NCBI RefSeq assembly: GCF_028682395.1
Contig: NZ_JANHLC010000004.1
Location: forward strand, 1-64,000
Length of the DNA stretch: 64,000 bases
Source of the DNA: Pseudomonas putida
GTDB lineage: Bacteria > Pseudomonadota > Gammaproteobacteria > Pseudomonadales > Pseudomonadaceae
Reading direction: 5' to 3'
In this document: piece by piece, positions 18,063 to 27,459 of the stretch
How the letters are laid out: every line of letters begins with the position of its first letter
Numbering within the stretch: the stretch's first letter is position 1
Made by a program: the position numbers and the translations under genes
Notes under the pieces: generated by a model
Seen by the model: only the letters and a program-made list of their open reading frames with translations
Told to the model about the DNA's origin: nothing
The model's database searches: none

Positions 18063-18242
18063 ATGAAGATTCTGATTAAAGCGTTAGCAAAATCCCCAGC
18101 CGGCCCGTGGCAGGTCCAGCTCGACCGCCATGCCGTGACCTTTCGCAGCGAAGCAGAGGCCCGTCACTTCGTCAGCACACTGCAAACCCGCCTCCACGCC
18201 TCCCACACCCTGCCCCTCGAACCGCGGCGCGTCGCCAGTTGA
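18063..18242 (+). CDS. Conserved-looking small protein, 59 residues
   Basis: A 59-codon frame starting MKILIKALAKSPAGPWQVQL and ending EPRRVAS, with an ATG after AGGTCATCAGCC and a stop 7 bp before the convergent exporter gene. It is basic and soluble, with codon use like its neighbours. Its helix-like SEAEARHFVSTLQTRL segment suggests a small folded domain. No family is recognised. It is supported by the start context, the fit of its boundaries into the gap, and sensible composition. Confidence 0.55.
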   Translation: MKILIKALAKSPAGPWQVQLDRHAVTFRSEAEARHFVSTLQTRLHASHTLPLEPRRVAS

Positions 18243-18249
18243 ACCCCTC

Positions 18250-19437
18250 TCAGGCCTGGGCCGCGCTAGCGACCTGGGCCCGGCGGGTAAACAGCGCCAT
18301 GGCGACGGTCAGCCCCCCGCACAAGGTCATCACCAGGGCCATCGGCACCGCTGTCCCATCATGCAACACGCCCACCAATGAGGCCGCCCCGGCCGCCACA
18401 CTGAATTGCAGGCACCCCAGCATCGCCGAGGCACTGCCGGCGCGCGCGCCCTGGCCACTCATGGCGCAGGCCGACGCATTGGGCATGATGCAGCCCAGGC
18501 TGGAAATACAGATAAACAGTGGCACTAGCAACGGCCAGAGCGCCGCCGGCTGCAGGCTGCTGATTGCCAGCAGGACCAGGCCCGCCGCCAGGTACACCCA
18601 GACAAAGCGCGACAACAGAAAAGCCGGGCCACGCTTGGACAACAACCGCGCATTGACCTGAGCCACCAGGATAAAACCTGCCGCATTGCTGCCGAACAAC
18701 CAGCCGTAATGCTCGGCAGGCACCCCGTAGAGCTGGATAAAGACAAACGGCGAGCCGGCGATATAGGCAAACATCCCGGCAATCGCAATGCCACCGGTCA
18801 GCGCATGGCCCAGGAACACCCGATCCGACAACAGCCGGCCGTACTGGCGCAAGGCACCGGACAGCGGCAAACGCGGCTGGTCGGCCGGCATGCTCTCGGG
18901 CAGGCCCAGGGCCACGGCCGTCGCGGCCAGCGCACTGAAGAGCGTCAAGGCGATAAAGATCGATTGCCAGCCATACAGGTTGACCAACACGCCCCCCAAC
19001 ATCGGCGCCAAGATCGGCGCCAGCCCCATGACCAGCATCAGTTGCGAGAAAACCTTGGCCGAACCCACCGCGTCGCATTTGTCGCTGACAATCGCCCGCG
19101 AAATCACCATCCCCGCGCAACCGCCCAGAGCCTGAATAAAACGTGCGGCGATCAGCGTTTCAAGATTGGGGGCAAAGGCACAGGCCAACGAGGCGAGGGT
19201 AAAGAGCACTACGCCGACCAACAGCGGCACGCGGCGGCCAAAGCGGTCGGCCACCGGGCCATACGCCAACTGGCCAATGGACAGCCCGAGGAAATAGACC
19301 GCCAGGGTCAGCTGGATATGTTGTTCATCGGTGCCCAGCGCCGCGGCCATGGCCGGGAAACCCGGTAGATAGAAGTCGATGGCCAGTGGCGCAAAAGCAC
19401 TCAAGGCCCCGAGAATCAGGATTGTACGTAGGTTCAT
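18250..19437 (-). CDS. Bcr/CflA-family multidrug efflux MFS transporter
   Basis: A 395-residue major facilitator with 12 predicted transmembrane segments. The N-terminus (FAPLAIDFYLPGFPAMAAAL) and the motif-A loop GPVADRFGRRVPLL (about 60-73) mark the Bcr/CflA drug:H+ antiporter group. The QALGGCAGMVISRAIV stretch in TM4-5 carries the conserved motif-C-like region. It is expressed alone, with no linked regulator. Substrates such as bicyclomycin, chloramphenicol or sulfonamides are known for the family, not for this protein. Confidence 0.85.
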   Translation of the reverse strand: MNLRTILILGALSAFAPLAIDFYLPGFPAMAAALGTDEQHIQLTLAVYFLGLSIGQLAYGPVADRFGRRVPLLVGVVLFTLASLACAFAPNLETLIAARFIQALGGCAGMVISRAIVSDKCDAVGSAKVFSQLMLVMGLAPILAPMLGGVLVNLYGWQSIFIALTLFSALAATAVALGLPESMPADQPRLPLSGALRQYGRLLSDRVFLGHALTGGIAIAGMFAYIAGSPFVFIQLYGVPAEHYGWLFGSNAAGFILVAQVNARLLSKRGPAFLLSRFVWVYLAAGLVLLAISSLQPAALWPLLVPLFICISSLGCIMPNASACAMSGQGARAGSASAMLGCLQFSVAAGAASLVGVLHDGTAVPMALVMTLCGGLTVAMALFTRRAQVASAAQA

Positions 19438-19514
19438 CAGGCATCCAGGGAGATCGCGCGGTCGACTAGTTTATCCGCGTGGGGAGGCCTTGAACATTCG
19501 GTTAGGTCACTAAC

Positions 19515-19541
19515 GAAAAAAACCGGCCCTGATGAGGCCGG
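19515..19541 (-). terminator. Intrinsic terminator downstream of copZ
   Basis: On the minus strand a CCGGCC...GGCCGG stem is followed by eight T residues (A-run at 19515-19522). It lies about 110 bp after the copZ stop and is the first classical terminator in that direction. Confidence 0.7.
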
Positions 19542-19651
19542 GCAATGGCATGCGGTTGAGGGGCTGGCGCTCGGAAAAAGCCCGGAGAAAGCCCTTGCCC
19601 CGTCGCCCCAGCCGTCGGCCGGAACGACCTGACGGCATTGGCTTCTGGCTG

Positions 19652-19849
19652 TCAGGCGATGGTCACCGGGTAGCCTTTGTCCTTGATCAACTGCGCGACA
19701 TGCTCGGCCGCCAGTTCACTCTGTACCCGTACTTCGCCCTTACTCAGGTCGATCTCGACGCTGGCCTGTGGATCGCCGGCCTGCACAGCCTGGGTAACGG
19801 ACCGCACACAATGGCCACACGACATACCTTGAACGTTGAATACTTGCAT
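19652..19849 (-). CDS. copZ: Copper chaperone CopZ (HMA domain)
   Basis: A 65-residue single heavy-metal-associated domain with the Cu(I)-binding motif MSCGHC (C11, C14) and a beta-alpha-beta-beta-alpha-beta pattern. It would buffer cytosolic Cu(I) and hand it to CopA, encoded nearby on the other strand. A CueR-type promoter lies directly upstream (19880-19910), so it should be induced with copA by copper. Confidence 0.9.
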   Translation of the reverse strand: MQVFNVQGMSCGHCVRSVTQAVQAGDPQASVEIDLSKGEVRVQSELAAEHVAQLIKDKGYPVTIA

Positions 19850-19879
19850 GACGCTACTCCTTCAGTGAGATTGACCACA

Positions 19880-19910
19880 GCTTCAACCCTGCCACAGGGG
19901 CAAGGTCAAG
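19880..19910 (-). promoter_or_regulatory. CueR-type copper promoter of copZ
   Basis: The minus strand reads TTGACC (19909-19904), then the dyad CCTTGCCCC...GGCAGGG in a 19-bp spacer, then a -10 region near 19884. This is the classical CueR promoter pattern, with TTGACCTTGCCC followed by a GC dyad, 30-60 bp before copZ. Confidence 0.8.
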
Positions 19911-19995
19911 TTCTGGATTACTCTGCCGGGCTGGCAATCGACAACCGCCTAAGCCAAGCTTCGCCTTCAACGATCCGACAGTAGGAGATTCAGCC

Positions 19996-20376
19996 ATGCG
20001 CTGGTCCATTTTTAGCCTGCTCGCCCTTCTCGGCTTCGCTGCCCTGCCCCCAGCGGCGAGCGCGGGCCAGGACTACGGCGTGCTCATCATTTCCCGCGAG
20101 CGCCTGGAAGTCCCTACCACCTGTGAAATCGGCCTGTACGTCAATGGGCAACTGGCCGGCCGGCTGTTTCAGGAACAATCCACCTCCTTCAACTTCCCGC
20201 CCGGCTCGATCGACATGCGCCTGGGCCTGCTGCCCGGCCAGGTCGCGGGTTGCCAGCAAGGCATGCTGACCCCGCAAAGCCAGAACCTGACCCTCAAGGC
20301 TGGTGATGTCCTCAAATATCGGATTGCCATGGGCGCGGACGGTATGTACCTCAAGCGCGCGTCACTGGGTTACTGA
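19996..20376 (+). CDS. Exported protein of unknown function in the copper module
   Basis: A 126-residue protein with a clear Sec signal peptide (hydrophobic 5-16, cleavage near ASA|GQ at 23/24). The mature part is beta-rich and has two cysteines (TTCEIG and AGCQQG) that could form a disulfide or bind metal. No named family is recognised. It lies between divergent copZ and copA with AGGAGA before its start. The CueR promoter of copA begins only 8 bp after its stop, so it is outside the copA transcript. Linkage to copper is positional only. Confidence 0.65.
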   Translation: MRWSIFSLLALLGFAALPPAASAGQDYGVLIISRERLEVPTTCEIGLYVNGQLAGRLFQEQSTSFNFPPGSIDMRLGLLPGQVAGCQQGMLTPQSQNLTLKAGDVLKYRIAMGADGMYLKRASLGY

Positions 20377-20383
20377 CAGAGGG

Positions 20384-20415
20384 CTTGACCTTACCAGTGG
20401 GTTAAGGTTGATCCT
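20384..20415 (+). promoter_or_regulatory. CueR-type copper promoter of copA
   Basis: TTGACC (20385-20390) is followed by a 19-bp spacer holding the imperfect dyad CCTTACC...GGTTAAGG and a weak -10 GATCCT (20410-20415), 30 bp before copA. It matches the layout of the copZ promoter, which supports shared CueR control. Confidence 0.75.
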
Positions 20416-20444
20416 CTGGGTAATTTCTCAGGGAGTATCACCTT

Positions 20445-22841
20445 ATGTCCCAGTTTATTGACTTCGACCTACCCATTGCCGGCATGACCTGCGCCAGTTG
20501 CGCTGGCCGGGTCGAGCGTGCCTTGAGCAAGGTGCCCGAGGTCCGCGCCGTCAGCGTCAACCTCGCCACCGAACACGCCCGCGTCGAAGCGCCGGCCGAC
20601 AGCCTGCCCAGCCTGCTGCAGGCGGTCGAACAGGCCGGCTACAGCGTGCCGGGCAGCAGCCTGGAACTGGAGATCGGCGGCATGACCTGCGCCTCCTGCG
20701 CCGGTCGCGTCGAGCGCGCCTTGAGCAAGGTGCCAGGGGTGCGCAGTGTCAGCGTCAATCTGGCCAATGAACGCGCCCACCTGGAGTTGCTCGGCCAGGT
20801 CGACCCCGGCCGGCTGATCGCCGCCGTGGCCGCCGCCGGTTATACCGCCAGCCAACGCCAGAGCGAAGATCTCACCCAGGCTGCCCAACAGCGGCGCCTG
20901 AACCGCGAGCGCTGGTCGCTGATCCTGGCCCTGCTCCTGGCCTTGCCACTGGTCCTGCCGATGCTGGTGCAACCCTTTGGCCTGCACTGGATGTTGCCTG
21001 CCTGGGCGCAGTTTGCCCTGGCGACGCCGGTGCAGTTTATCTTCGGTGCGCGGTTCTATGTCGCGGCCTGGAAGGCGGTCAAGGCCGGCAGCGGCAATAT
21101 GGACCTGCTGGTGGCCCTGGGCACCAGCGCCGGCTACGGGCTGAGCCTCTACCAATGGGCCGTGGCACCAGCCGGCAGCATGCCGCACCTGTACTTCGAG
21201 GCTTCGGCGGTGGTGATCGCCCTGGTCCTGCTGGGCAAATACCTGGAAAGCCGCGCCAAACGCCAGACCGCCAGCGCCATTCGCGCCCTTGAAGCCTTGC
21301 GCCCCGAGCGAGCGATCCAAGTGGTCGATGGGCGCGAACAGGAAGTGGCCATCAGCGCCCTGCGCCTGGGCGACATCGTGCTGGTCAAGCCCGGCGAGCG
21401 CTTCCCGGTCGATGGTGAAGTGCTGGAAGGCCAGAGCCATGCCGATGAGGCCTTGATCAGCGGCGAAAGCCTGCCGGTGCCCAAGCAGCCCGGCGACTCG
21501 GTCACCGGCGGAGCCATCAATGGTGAAGGTCGCCTGCTGGTCAAGACCCAGGCCCTGGGCGCCGAAAGCGTGCTGGCACGCATCATTCGCCTGGTCGAAG
21601 ACGCCCAGGCCGCCAAGGCCCCGATCCAGAAGCTGGTAGACAAGGTCAGCCAAGTCTTTGTGCCCACCGTGCTGGTGCTGGCCCTGGCGACGCTGATCGG
21701 CTGGTGGCTGTACGGCGCCCCGCTGGAAACCGCATTGATCAATGCCGTCGCCGTGCTGGTGATTGCCTGCCCCTGCGCCCTGGGCCTGGCCACGCCGACG
21801 GCGATCATGGCCGGCACTGGCGTGGCCGCGCGCCACGGCATCCTGATCAAGGACGCCGAAGCCCTGGAGCGTGCCCATGATGTCAGCGCCGTGGTGTTCG
21901 ACAAAACCGGCACCCTGACCTCCGGCACGCCGAAAATCGCCCACCTGGCAGCCGTCGAAGGTGATGAAGCGCAGATCCTGCAACAGGCCGGTGCCCTGCA
22001 ACGCGGTAGCGAGCACCCGCTGGCCAAGGCCGTACTGGATGCCTGCGCCGAGCGCGGGCTGTTCGTGGCCGATGTGACCGCCAGCCAGTCGCTGACCGGA
22101 CGCGGCATTGCCGGCACCCTGGACGAACGCCGCCTGGCCCTGGGCAATCGGCGCCTGCTCGATGAGAGCGGCCTGGCGCCCGGCAGCCTCGCCGACTCGG
22201 CCGCCGCCTGGGAAGCCGAAGGCCGCACCCTGTCCTGGCTGATCGAACAGAGCCCCGCCCCCCGGGTACTGGGCCTGTTTGCCTTTGGCGACACCCTCAA
22301 GCCCGGCGCCCTGCAAACCATCCAGGCGCTTAACGCACGCCAGATCAGCAGTCACCTGCTGACCGGCGACAACCGTGGCAGCGCCCGCGTGGTGGCCGAG
22401 GCCCTGGGCATCCGCGATGTGCATGCCGAAGTGCTGCCGGCCGATAAGTCGGCCACCGTGCTCGAGCTGAAGAAAACCGCCGTGGTGGCGATGGTGGGCG
22501 ACGGCATCAACGATGCGCCGGCGCTGGCCGCCGCCGATATCGGCATCGCCATGGGCGGCGGCACCGACGTGGCCATGCACGCGGCCGGGATCACCCTGAT
22601 GCGCGGTGATCCACGCCTGGTCCCCGCGGCCCTGGAAATCAGCCGCAAGACCTACGCCAAGATCCGCCAGAACCTGTTTTGGGCCTTTGTCTACAACCTG
22701 ATTGGCATTCCACTGGCAGCCTTCGGCCTGCTTAACCCGGTGCTCGCCGGCGCGGCCATGGCCCTGTCCAGCGTCAGCGTGGTGAGCAACGCCCTGCTGC
22801 TCAAGACCTGGAAGCCGGCCGAACTGGAGAAACCCGAATGA
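20445..22841 (+). CDS. copA: Copper-exporting P1B-type ATPase
   Basis: A 798-residue Cu(I) efflux ATPase. Two N-terminal HMA domains each carry GMTCASC (first C16/C19, second about 75 residues later). Eight transmembrane segments follow. The intramembrane metal motif CPC is at 442-444, the phosphorylation site D486 in DKTGTLT, and the TGDN and [14 protein letters not shown] hinge motifs are near 640-690. It pumps Cu(I) from cytosol to periplasm. The stop overlaps cueR by ATGA, so regulator and pump are one transcript under a CueR promoter. Pseudomonas orthologues are also called CueA. Confidence 0.93.
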   Translation: MSQFIDFDLPIAGMTCASCAGRVERALSKVPEVRAVSVNLATEHARVEAPADSLPSLLQAVEQAGYSVPGSSLELEIGGMTCASCAGRVERALSKVPGVRSVSVNLANERAHLELLGQVDPGRLIAAVAAAGYTASQRQSEDLTQAAQQRRLNRERWSLILALLLALPLVLPMLVQPFGLHWMLPAWAQFALATPVQFIFGARFYVAAWKAVKAGSGNMDLLVALGTSAGYGLSLYQWAVAPAGSMPHLYFEASAVVIALVLLGKYLESRAKRQTASAIRALEALRPERAIQVVDGREQEVAISALRLGDIVLVKPGERFPVDGEVLEGQSHADEALISGESLPVPKQPGDSVTGGAINGEGRLLVKTQALGAESVLARIIRLVEDAQAAKAPIQKLVDKVSQVFVPTVLVLALATLIGWWLYGAPLETALINAVAVLVIACPCALGLATPTAIMAGTGVAARHGILIKDAEALERAHDVSAVVFDKTGTLTSGTPKIAHLAAVEGDEAQILQQAGALQRGSEHPLAKAVLDACAERGLFVADVTASQSLTGRGIAGTLDERRLALGNRRLLDESGLAPGSLADSAAAWEAEGRTLSWLIEQSPAPRVLGLFAFGDTLKPGALQTIQALNARQISSHLLTGDNRGSARVVAEALGIRDVHAEVLPADKSATVLELKKTAVVAMVGDGINDAPALAAADIGIAMGGGTDVAMHAAGITLMRGDPRLVPAALEISRKTYAKIRQNLFWAFVYNLIGIPLAAFGLLNPVLAGAAMALSSVSVVSNALLLKTWKPAELEKPE

Positions 22842-23248
22842 ATATCGGCCAGGCGGCGCGCCAGAGCGGGCTGAGCGCCAAGATGATTCGCTATTACGAG
22901 GCCATCGGCCTACTCAAGCCGGCCGCCCGGACTGACAGCGGCTACCGCCTGTACAGCACGGACGATCTGCACACCCTGGCCTTTATCAAGCGTTCGCGGG
23001 ACCTGGGCTTTTCCCTCGAGGAAGTCGGCAAGCTGCTGACCTTATGGCAGGACCGCCAGCGGGCCAGCGCCGATGTAAAGGCCCTGGCGCGCCAGCATAT
23101 CGAGGCGTTAAACCACAAGATCAGCGAGCTGGCCGGGTTGCGCGACACCCTGCAAGAACTGGTCGAGCACTGCCAGGGCGATGACCGACCGGACTGCCCG
23201 ATCCTCAAGGATCTGGCCTCCGGCGCCTGCGGTGGCTGCGAGCACTGA
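22838..23248 (+). CDS. cueR: Copper-responsive MerR regulator CueR
   Basis: A 136-residue MerR-family activator. The winged helix (1-70) begins [20 protein letters not shown], followed by a dimer helix. The Cu(I) loop has C112 and C120 (CQGDDRPDC), the same positions as in E. coli CueR. A second Cys pair lies in the tail (GACGGCEH). It is translationally coupled to copA and should activate both dyad promoters found here (copZ and copA). Confidence 0.92.
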   Translation: MNIGQAARQSGLSAKMIRYYEAIGLLKPAARTDSGYRLYSTDDLHTLAFIKRSRDLGFSLEEVGKLLTLWQDRQRASADVKALARQHIEALNHKISELAGLRDTLQELVEHCQGDDRPDCPILKDLASGACGGCEH

Positions 23249-23273
23249 GCGCACAGGCCCTTTATCCCCAGGT

Positions 23274-23305
23274 ATTAAAAATCCGGCCGAGGCCGGATTT
23301 TTAAT
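23274..23305. terminator. Bidirectional intrinsic terminator
   Basis: A perfect inverted repeat with 15-bp arms (ATTAAAAATCCGGCC and its complement) around a GA centre. T-runs lie on both strands. It separates the convergent cueR and RIO1 kinase genes and can end both transcripts. Confidence 0.88.
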
Positions 23306-23310
23306 GGCGC

Positions 23311-24207
23311 TTACTGCTGCATCCACGGCGGCGGTGGTTCTTCCGCCTTGCCCGGTGGCGCATCGTCCGCCGAGCGGATCGCCTGGCGACGCTCTTCGTC
23401 GAACCGTGCGGCTTCGATCTCGCGCATCACGCCACCGACATCCGCCAGCTCTTGCGACTCATCGAACTCGCCCGTCAGCACGCTGCCAGGGTGCAAGGTG
23501 CCCGCTTCATACAGCGCCCACATCTCCTTGGCATACCGGGTCTTCTTCAGCTCCGGGGCAAAACGCCCGAAGTAGGAAGCCATATTGCCAACGTCCCGTT
23601 CCAGCATGCTGAAGGCGTGGTTGTTGCCCGCCGCATCGACCGCCTGGGGCAAGTCGATGATCACCGGGCCGTCCGGCGTCAGCAGCACGTTGAACTCGGA
23701 CAGGTCACCGTGCACCAAGCCGGTACAGAGCATCAGCACGATCTGCGAAATCAGGAAGGCGTGGTACTCACGGGCCTGGTCGGGCTCGAGGACCACATCG
23801 TTCAGACGTGGGGCAGCATCGCCATACTCGTCCGCCACCAGTTCCATCAACAGCACGCCTTCCAGGAAGTCGAACGGCTTGGGCACCCGCACGCCGGCAC
23901 CGGCCAGGCGGAACAGGGCCGCCACTTCGGCGTTCTGCCAGGCGTCCTCGGTTTCCTTGCGCCCGAACTTCGAGCCCTTGGCCATGGCCCGGGCCTGACG
24001 GCTGTTGCGTACCTTGCGACCTTCCTGATACTCGGCCGCCTGGCGAAAGCTTCGTTTGTTCGCCTCCTTGTAAACCTTCGCGCAACGCAACTCGTTGCCG
24101 CAACGGACCACGTAAACAGCTGCCTCTTTGCCACTCATGAGTGGGCGCAGCACCTCGTCGACCAGACCGTCCTCGATCAGGGGTTCAATGCGTTTTGGAG
24201 TCTTCAT
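23311..24207 (-). CDS. RIO1-family atypical serine kinase
   Basis: A 298-residue protein of the RIO/PA4780-like group. The N-terminal LMSGKEAAVYVV flavours the nucleotide loop, the ATP lysine is in RCAKVYKE, the catalytic loop reads VHGDLSEFNVLL (Asp and Asn conserved) and the metal-binding IIDLPQAVD replaces DFG. Catalytic residues are intact, so kinase activity is expected. Bacterial RIO substrates are unknown; archaeal and eukaryotic RIO1 act in small-subunit ribosome maturation. It stands alone and is convergent with cueR. Confidence 0.85.
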   Translation of the reverse strand: MKTPKRIEPLIEDGLVDEVLRPLMSGKEAAVYVVRCGNELRCAKVYKEANKRSFRQAAEYQEGRKVRNSRQARAMAKGSKFGRKETEDAWQNAEVAALFRLAGAGVRVPKPFDFLEGVLLMELVADEYGDAAPRLNDVVLEPDQAREYHAFLISQIVLMLCTGLVHGDLSEFNVLLTPDGPVIIDLPQAVDAAGNNHAFSMLERDVGNMASYFGRFAPELKKTRYAKEMWALYEAGTLHPGSVLTGEFDESQELADVGGVMREIEAARFDEERRQAIRSADDAPPGKAEEPPPPWMQQ

Positions 24208-24602
24208 CAGCTTTTATTGTGGGTCCTTTATTACCGAACACGCGAACGTCACCCGTTATACGGCAATCCACTCATCGCGGGGAGATGCTGGCGCCACTTC
24301 AACGCAAAGCACGCACGCGAGGGAGGTGTTTCAGCCGGCGTTTTGTACTGGATGCAGGATAGCCGAGCCATCCACCCATACCACCACCCTTGCGATCTAT
24401 CACTATCCGTCGCCATCACCACATAACGATCAAAATAGATGTGGAAATATTTCTAAAAAACCCTCAATTTTCCTCGCCTGCCGCCGAATTTAAAGGGGCT
24501 AGCCGGGTTTTGTCGAACACCGTCGCCCTAAGGCGCCCGCAGCTCCCGTCATGACGCTATCGACACTTAGTGTGGATCCACACGTAAAACTCTGGAGCGC
24601 GA
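24208..24602. other. Intergenic region upstream of the chemoreceptor; palindromic site
   Basis: This is 395 bp with no credible gene. It contains a locally AT-rich stretch (about 24425-24495) and a perfect 14-bp palindrome GTGTGGATCCACAC at 24570-24583, ending 19 bp before the chemoreceptor start. The position suits an operator or a leader structure. No convincing flagellar sigma28 promoter was found. Confidence 0.45.
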
Positions 24603-26549
24603 ATGAATATCAAGCAAAAACTCACCTGGGCCTTTGCGGTCATCGCGTGCCTGCCAGTCGTACTGGTTGCCACGCTGGTGGTCATGAACCTGCGCAGCGA
24701 AGCGCGCAGTGACTTTGTCGATGGCAGCGGGCGGGAAATCCGCCAGGTCGACAACGCCATGCAACTGTTTTTCGAAGGCATCAGCCAAAACGTTGATTAC
24801 CTGGCCCAGCACCCGCTGATCAAAAACGCCGACGGCAGCGTCAAGAGCCGGGTCGCCGCCACTGCCGCCCAGTTGCCCGACAGCGAACAGGATAAACAGA
24901 TTTTCGCCCTGTTCAGCGCCCTCGCGGCCAGCCATCCGGCCTATGCCTACGTGTCCTATGGCTTGAGCAACGGTGGTTACGCGTTCTGGCCCGGCGACCC
25001 GAACATGAGCAACTACGACCCGCGCACCCGCCCCTGGTACAAAACCGCCATGGCCAACCCCGGTAAGACCGTGCGCTCCGAAGCCTATTACTGGGCGGGC
25101 GACGACGCGGTGCTGGTCAGCACCGTGCGCGCCGTAGCCAACCAGTTGGGCGCCCAGGGCGGCGTGGTGAATATCGACGTCTCGCTCAAGCAACTCACCG
25201 AGATCGTCAAACAGATCAAGCTGGGCGAAACCGGCTACCTGATGCTGCTGGAAAACAACGGCACCGTCCTGGTCGACCCCACGCAGCCACAGCACAACTT
25301 CAAGGCCCTGGGCAGCCTGGGCGAGGGTTATTCCGAACTGGCCGGGGCCGGCAAAGGCCTGGTCGAGGTCAAGCTCAATGGCGAGCGCTATATGGCCAAT
25401 ATCTGGCCCTCGGAGCAACTGGGCTGGACCTTTATCGGCCTGATCAAACAGAACGAAGTGATGGGCCCAGCCACCCGCCTGACCTGGATGATCGCCCTGA
25501 TCGCGGCCGTGCTGGCGGTGATCTTCGCCCTGGTCGGCACCAGTTTCGCCAGCCTGATCGTGCGCCCGATTCGCAGTGTTGCCAGTGGCCTGGAAGGTAT
25601 TGCCCAGGGCGAGGGCGATCTGACCCGGACCCTGACCATCCACGGCAAGGACGAAACCGCGCAACTGGCCAGCTGGTTCAACCAGTTCCTCGCGGCCATT
25701 CGCAGCCTGATCCAGCATATCGGCCAGGCGGCGAACAAGATCCTCGATACCTCGCGCAGCTCCACCCGCGTGTCCCACGACATGGCCGAGGCCGCCGGGC
25801 GCCAACGCGAAGCCGTGGACATGGTGTCCACCGCGTTCCACGAAATGGTCGCCACCGCCAACGAAGTCGCCCGCTCATGCAGTCAGGCCGCCGAATCGGC
25901 CGACAGCGGCCAGCGCCAGGCCCGCGAAGGCCAGCAGCAGATCGACGCGGCGGTCAACAGCGTCGACCAACTGAGCCAGGAGCTGGAGCAGTCGGCGCAG
26001 TCCATGCAGCAACTGGAGCGCGACAGCAACGATATCCAGTCAATCCTCGGCACCATTCGTTCTATCGCCGAGCAGACCAACCTGCTGGCCCTGAACGCGG
26101 CCATCGAAGCGGCCCGCGCCGGTGAGCAGGGCCGAGGCTTTGCGGTGGTGGCCGATGAGGTTCGCGCCCTGGCCAAGCGCACCGCCGACTCCACGGCGGA
26201 AATCGACGGCCTGCTCGGCAACCTGGCCCGCCGCACCAGCGAAGTGACCCAGCAGATGCACGCCAGCCTGGAAGTGTCCCAGCAGTCGGTCAGCCGCATC
26301 GGCATGGCGCGCACCAGCTTCGGGCAGATCCGCGAGTCGGTGGACGTGATCCGCGATATGAACACCCAGATCGCCACGGCCGCCGAAGAGCAGCATCAGG
26401 TCGCCGAAGACATTAACCGCCATATCAGCCAGATCCATGGCGATGCGCAGTTGGTGGCCGACCTGGCCAACTCGGCGCGCCTCGACTCGCAAAGCCTGGC
26501 CGGGCTGTCCAACGAGCTGGATGCACTGGTCAAGCGCTTCCGTACCTGA
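24603..26549 (+). CDS. Methyl-accepting chemotaxis protein with Cache sensor
   Basis: A 648-residue transmembrane chemoreceptor. TM1 covers about 9-28, a periplasmic dCache-like sensor about 35-290 (with RPWYKTAM and [12 protein letters not shown]), TM2 about 295-320, HAMP about 320-375, and the signalling domain 375-648. The hairpin tip ([20 protein letters not shown], followed by [10 protein letters not shown]) is canonical. The sensor motifs resemble PctA-type amino-acid receptors, but the ligand cannot be read from sequence. There is no C-terminal pentapeptide for CheR/CheB tethering. Confidence 0.9.
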   Translation: MNIKQKLTWAFAVIACLPVVLVATLVVMNLRSEARSDFVDGSGREIRQVDNAMQLFFEGISQNVDYLAQHPLIKNADGSVKSRVAATAAQLPDSEQDKQIFALFSALAASHPAYAYVSYGLSNGGYAFWPGDPNMSNYDPRTRPWYKTAMANPGKTVRSEAYYWAGDDAVLVSTVRAVANQLGAQGGVVNIDVSLKQLTEIVKQIKLGETGYLMLLENNGTVLVDPTQPQHNFKALGSLGEGYSELAGAGKGLVEVKLNGERYMANIWPSEQLGWTFIGLIKQNEVMGPATRLTWMIALIAAVLAVIFALVGTSFASLIVRPIRSVASGLEGIAQGEGDLTRTLTIHGKDETAQLASWFNQFLAAIRSLIQHIGQAANKILDTSRSSTRVSHDMAEAAGRQREAVDMVSTAFHEMVATANEVARSCSQAAESADSGQRQAREGQQQIDAAVNSVDQLSQELEQSAQSMQQLERDSNDIQSILGTIRSIAEQTNLLALNAAIEAARAGEQGRGFAVVADEVRALAKRTADSTAEIDGLLGNLARRTSEVTQQMHASLEVSQQSVSRIGMARTSFGQIRESVDVIRDMNTQIATAAEEQHQVAEDINRHISQIHGDAQLVADLANSARLDSQSLAGLSNELDALVKRFRT

Positions 26550-26555
26550 GCATAG

Positions 26556-26585
26556 CCGGGGGCGGGATCCGTCCCGCCCTCCGGC
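26556..26585. terminator. Hairpin between convergent genes
   Basis: The arms GGGCGGGA (26560-26567) and TCCCGCCC (26572-26579), with partial outer pairing, surround a TCCG loop. It sits between the chemoreceptor stop and the AraC stop. The stem is strong but has no T-run, so it may be a weak or Rho-assisted terminator. Confidence 0.55.
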
Positions 26586-26590
26586 CTTCG

Positions 26591-27376
26591 CTAGAGCAAC
26601 TCGCCCGGGGTAAAACCGAACAGCCCCTTGAACGCCGCGATAAACGCCGACGTCGAGTCATAACCGCTGCCCAGCGCAGCCTGGGTGACACTGCCGCCGT
26701 CCTCCAACAGGCTGAGGGACGACAGCAGGCGCATCCGCTGGCGCCAGCCACGGAAGCTCAAGCCAGTCTCGCGCTGGAACAAGCGCATCAGGGTTTTCTC
26801 CGACATTCCCAAGTCCTGCGCCCAGTCGCTCAAACCACGGCTTTGCTCCGGCTGTTCGATCAACGCATTGCACAACCCCAGCAAACGCGGGTGACGGGGC
26901 AATGGCAGGGAAAAACCGACTTCCGGCAAGCGCGCCAGTTGATCGAGCAGGACCTGGACCAGCCGCGCTTCTTCGCTGTCGCCCTGGGGATAATCGGCGG
27001 GCAGCCGGCAGAAGGCCTTGATCAACTCCCGCGCCAACGGCGTGACCTCCAGGACCCGACACCGCGCCGGCGCCCAGTTGCAGTCCGCGCTGCGCACATA
27101 CAGGCTGCGCATTTCCGCCCGCATGGAAGTCACCACCTCATGCTCCAGCCCGGCCGGAATCCACACGCCCCACTGCGGCGGCGCAAAGAAACTGCCTTCG
27201 GCGGTGTGCACGCCCAGCACACCACTGATCGCATAGGAAAACTGCACCCAGTCATGCTGATGGCGCGGGGTCCAGGAGCCCGCATTCAGGCTTTCGGCCC
27301 GGGCATAGAGGGGGCGCGGCAAGCTGTCCAGGCTGGGGATCAACCGCTGGGGACCACGCTGTCCGTTAGTCGGCAT
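26591..27376 (-). CDS. AraC-family transcriptional regulator
   Basis: A 261-residue regulator. The N-terminal cupin-like AraC_binding domain (about 20-110) contains RHQHDWVQF. Two C-terminal HTH units follow (about 165-260: GLSDWAQDLGMSEKTLMRLF, and VTQAALGSGYDSTSAFIAAF). It diverges from the SBF-like transporter gene across an 83-bp gap, which suggests it controls that transporter. The cupin/HTH layout resembles NimR/YqhC-type regulators, whose targets are often transporters or reductases. The ligand is unknown. Confidence 0.85.
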   Translation of the reverse strand: MPTNGQRGPQRLIPSLDSLPRPLYARAESLNAGSWTPRHQHDWVQFSYAISGVLGVHTAEGSFFAPPQWGVWIPAGLEHEVVTSMRAEMRSLYVRSADCNWAPARCRVLEVTPLARELIKAFCRLPADYPQGDSEEARLVQVLLDQLARLPEVGFSLPLPRHPRLLGLCNALIEQPEQSRGLSDWAQDLGMSEKTLMRLFQRETGLSFRGWRQRMRLLSSLSLLEDGGSVTQAALGSGYDSTSAFIAAFKGLFGFTPGELL

Positions 27377-27459
27377 TGATTGGCCTTATGTCGCAAGACG
27401 GCAGATAGCGTGGACGTTAGGCTAAGTCATCAATTCTTACAATATCTGCGGTAAGCCCT

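Noticed and set aside
20469..22580. 703-codon antisense open frame under copA
   Set aside because: It is a shadow of GC-rich codon bias; the sense frame has all P-type ATPase motifs, and the antisense product is Gly/His/Gln-rich with no domain.
24567..25841. 424-codon antisense frame under the chemoreceptor
   Set aside because: It is a mirror of a strongly biased gene; no start context and no recognisable domain.
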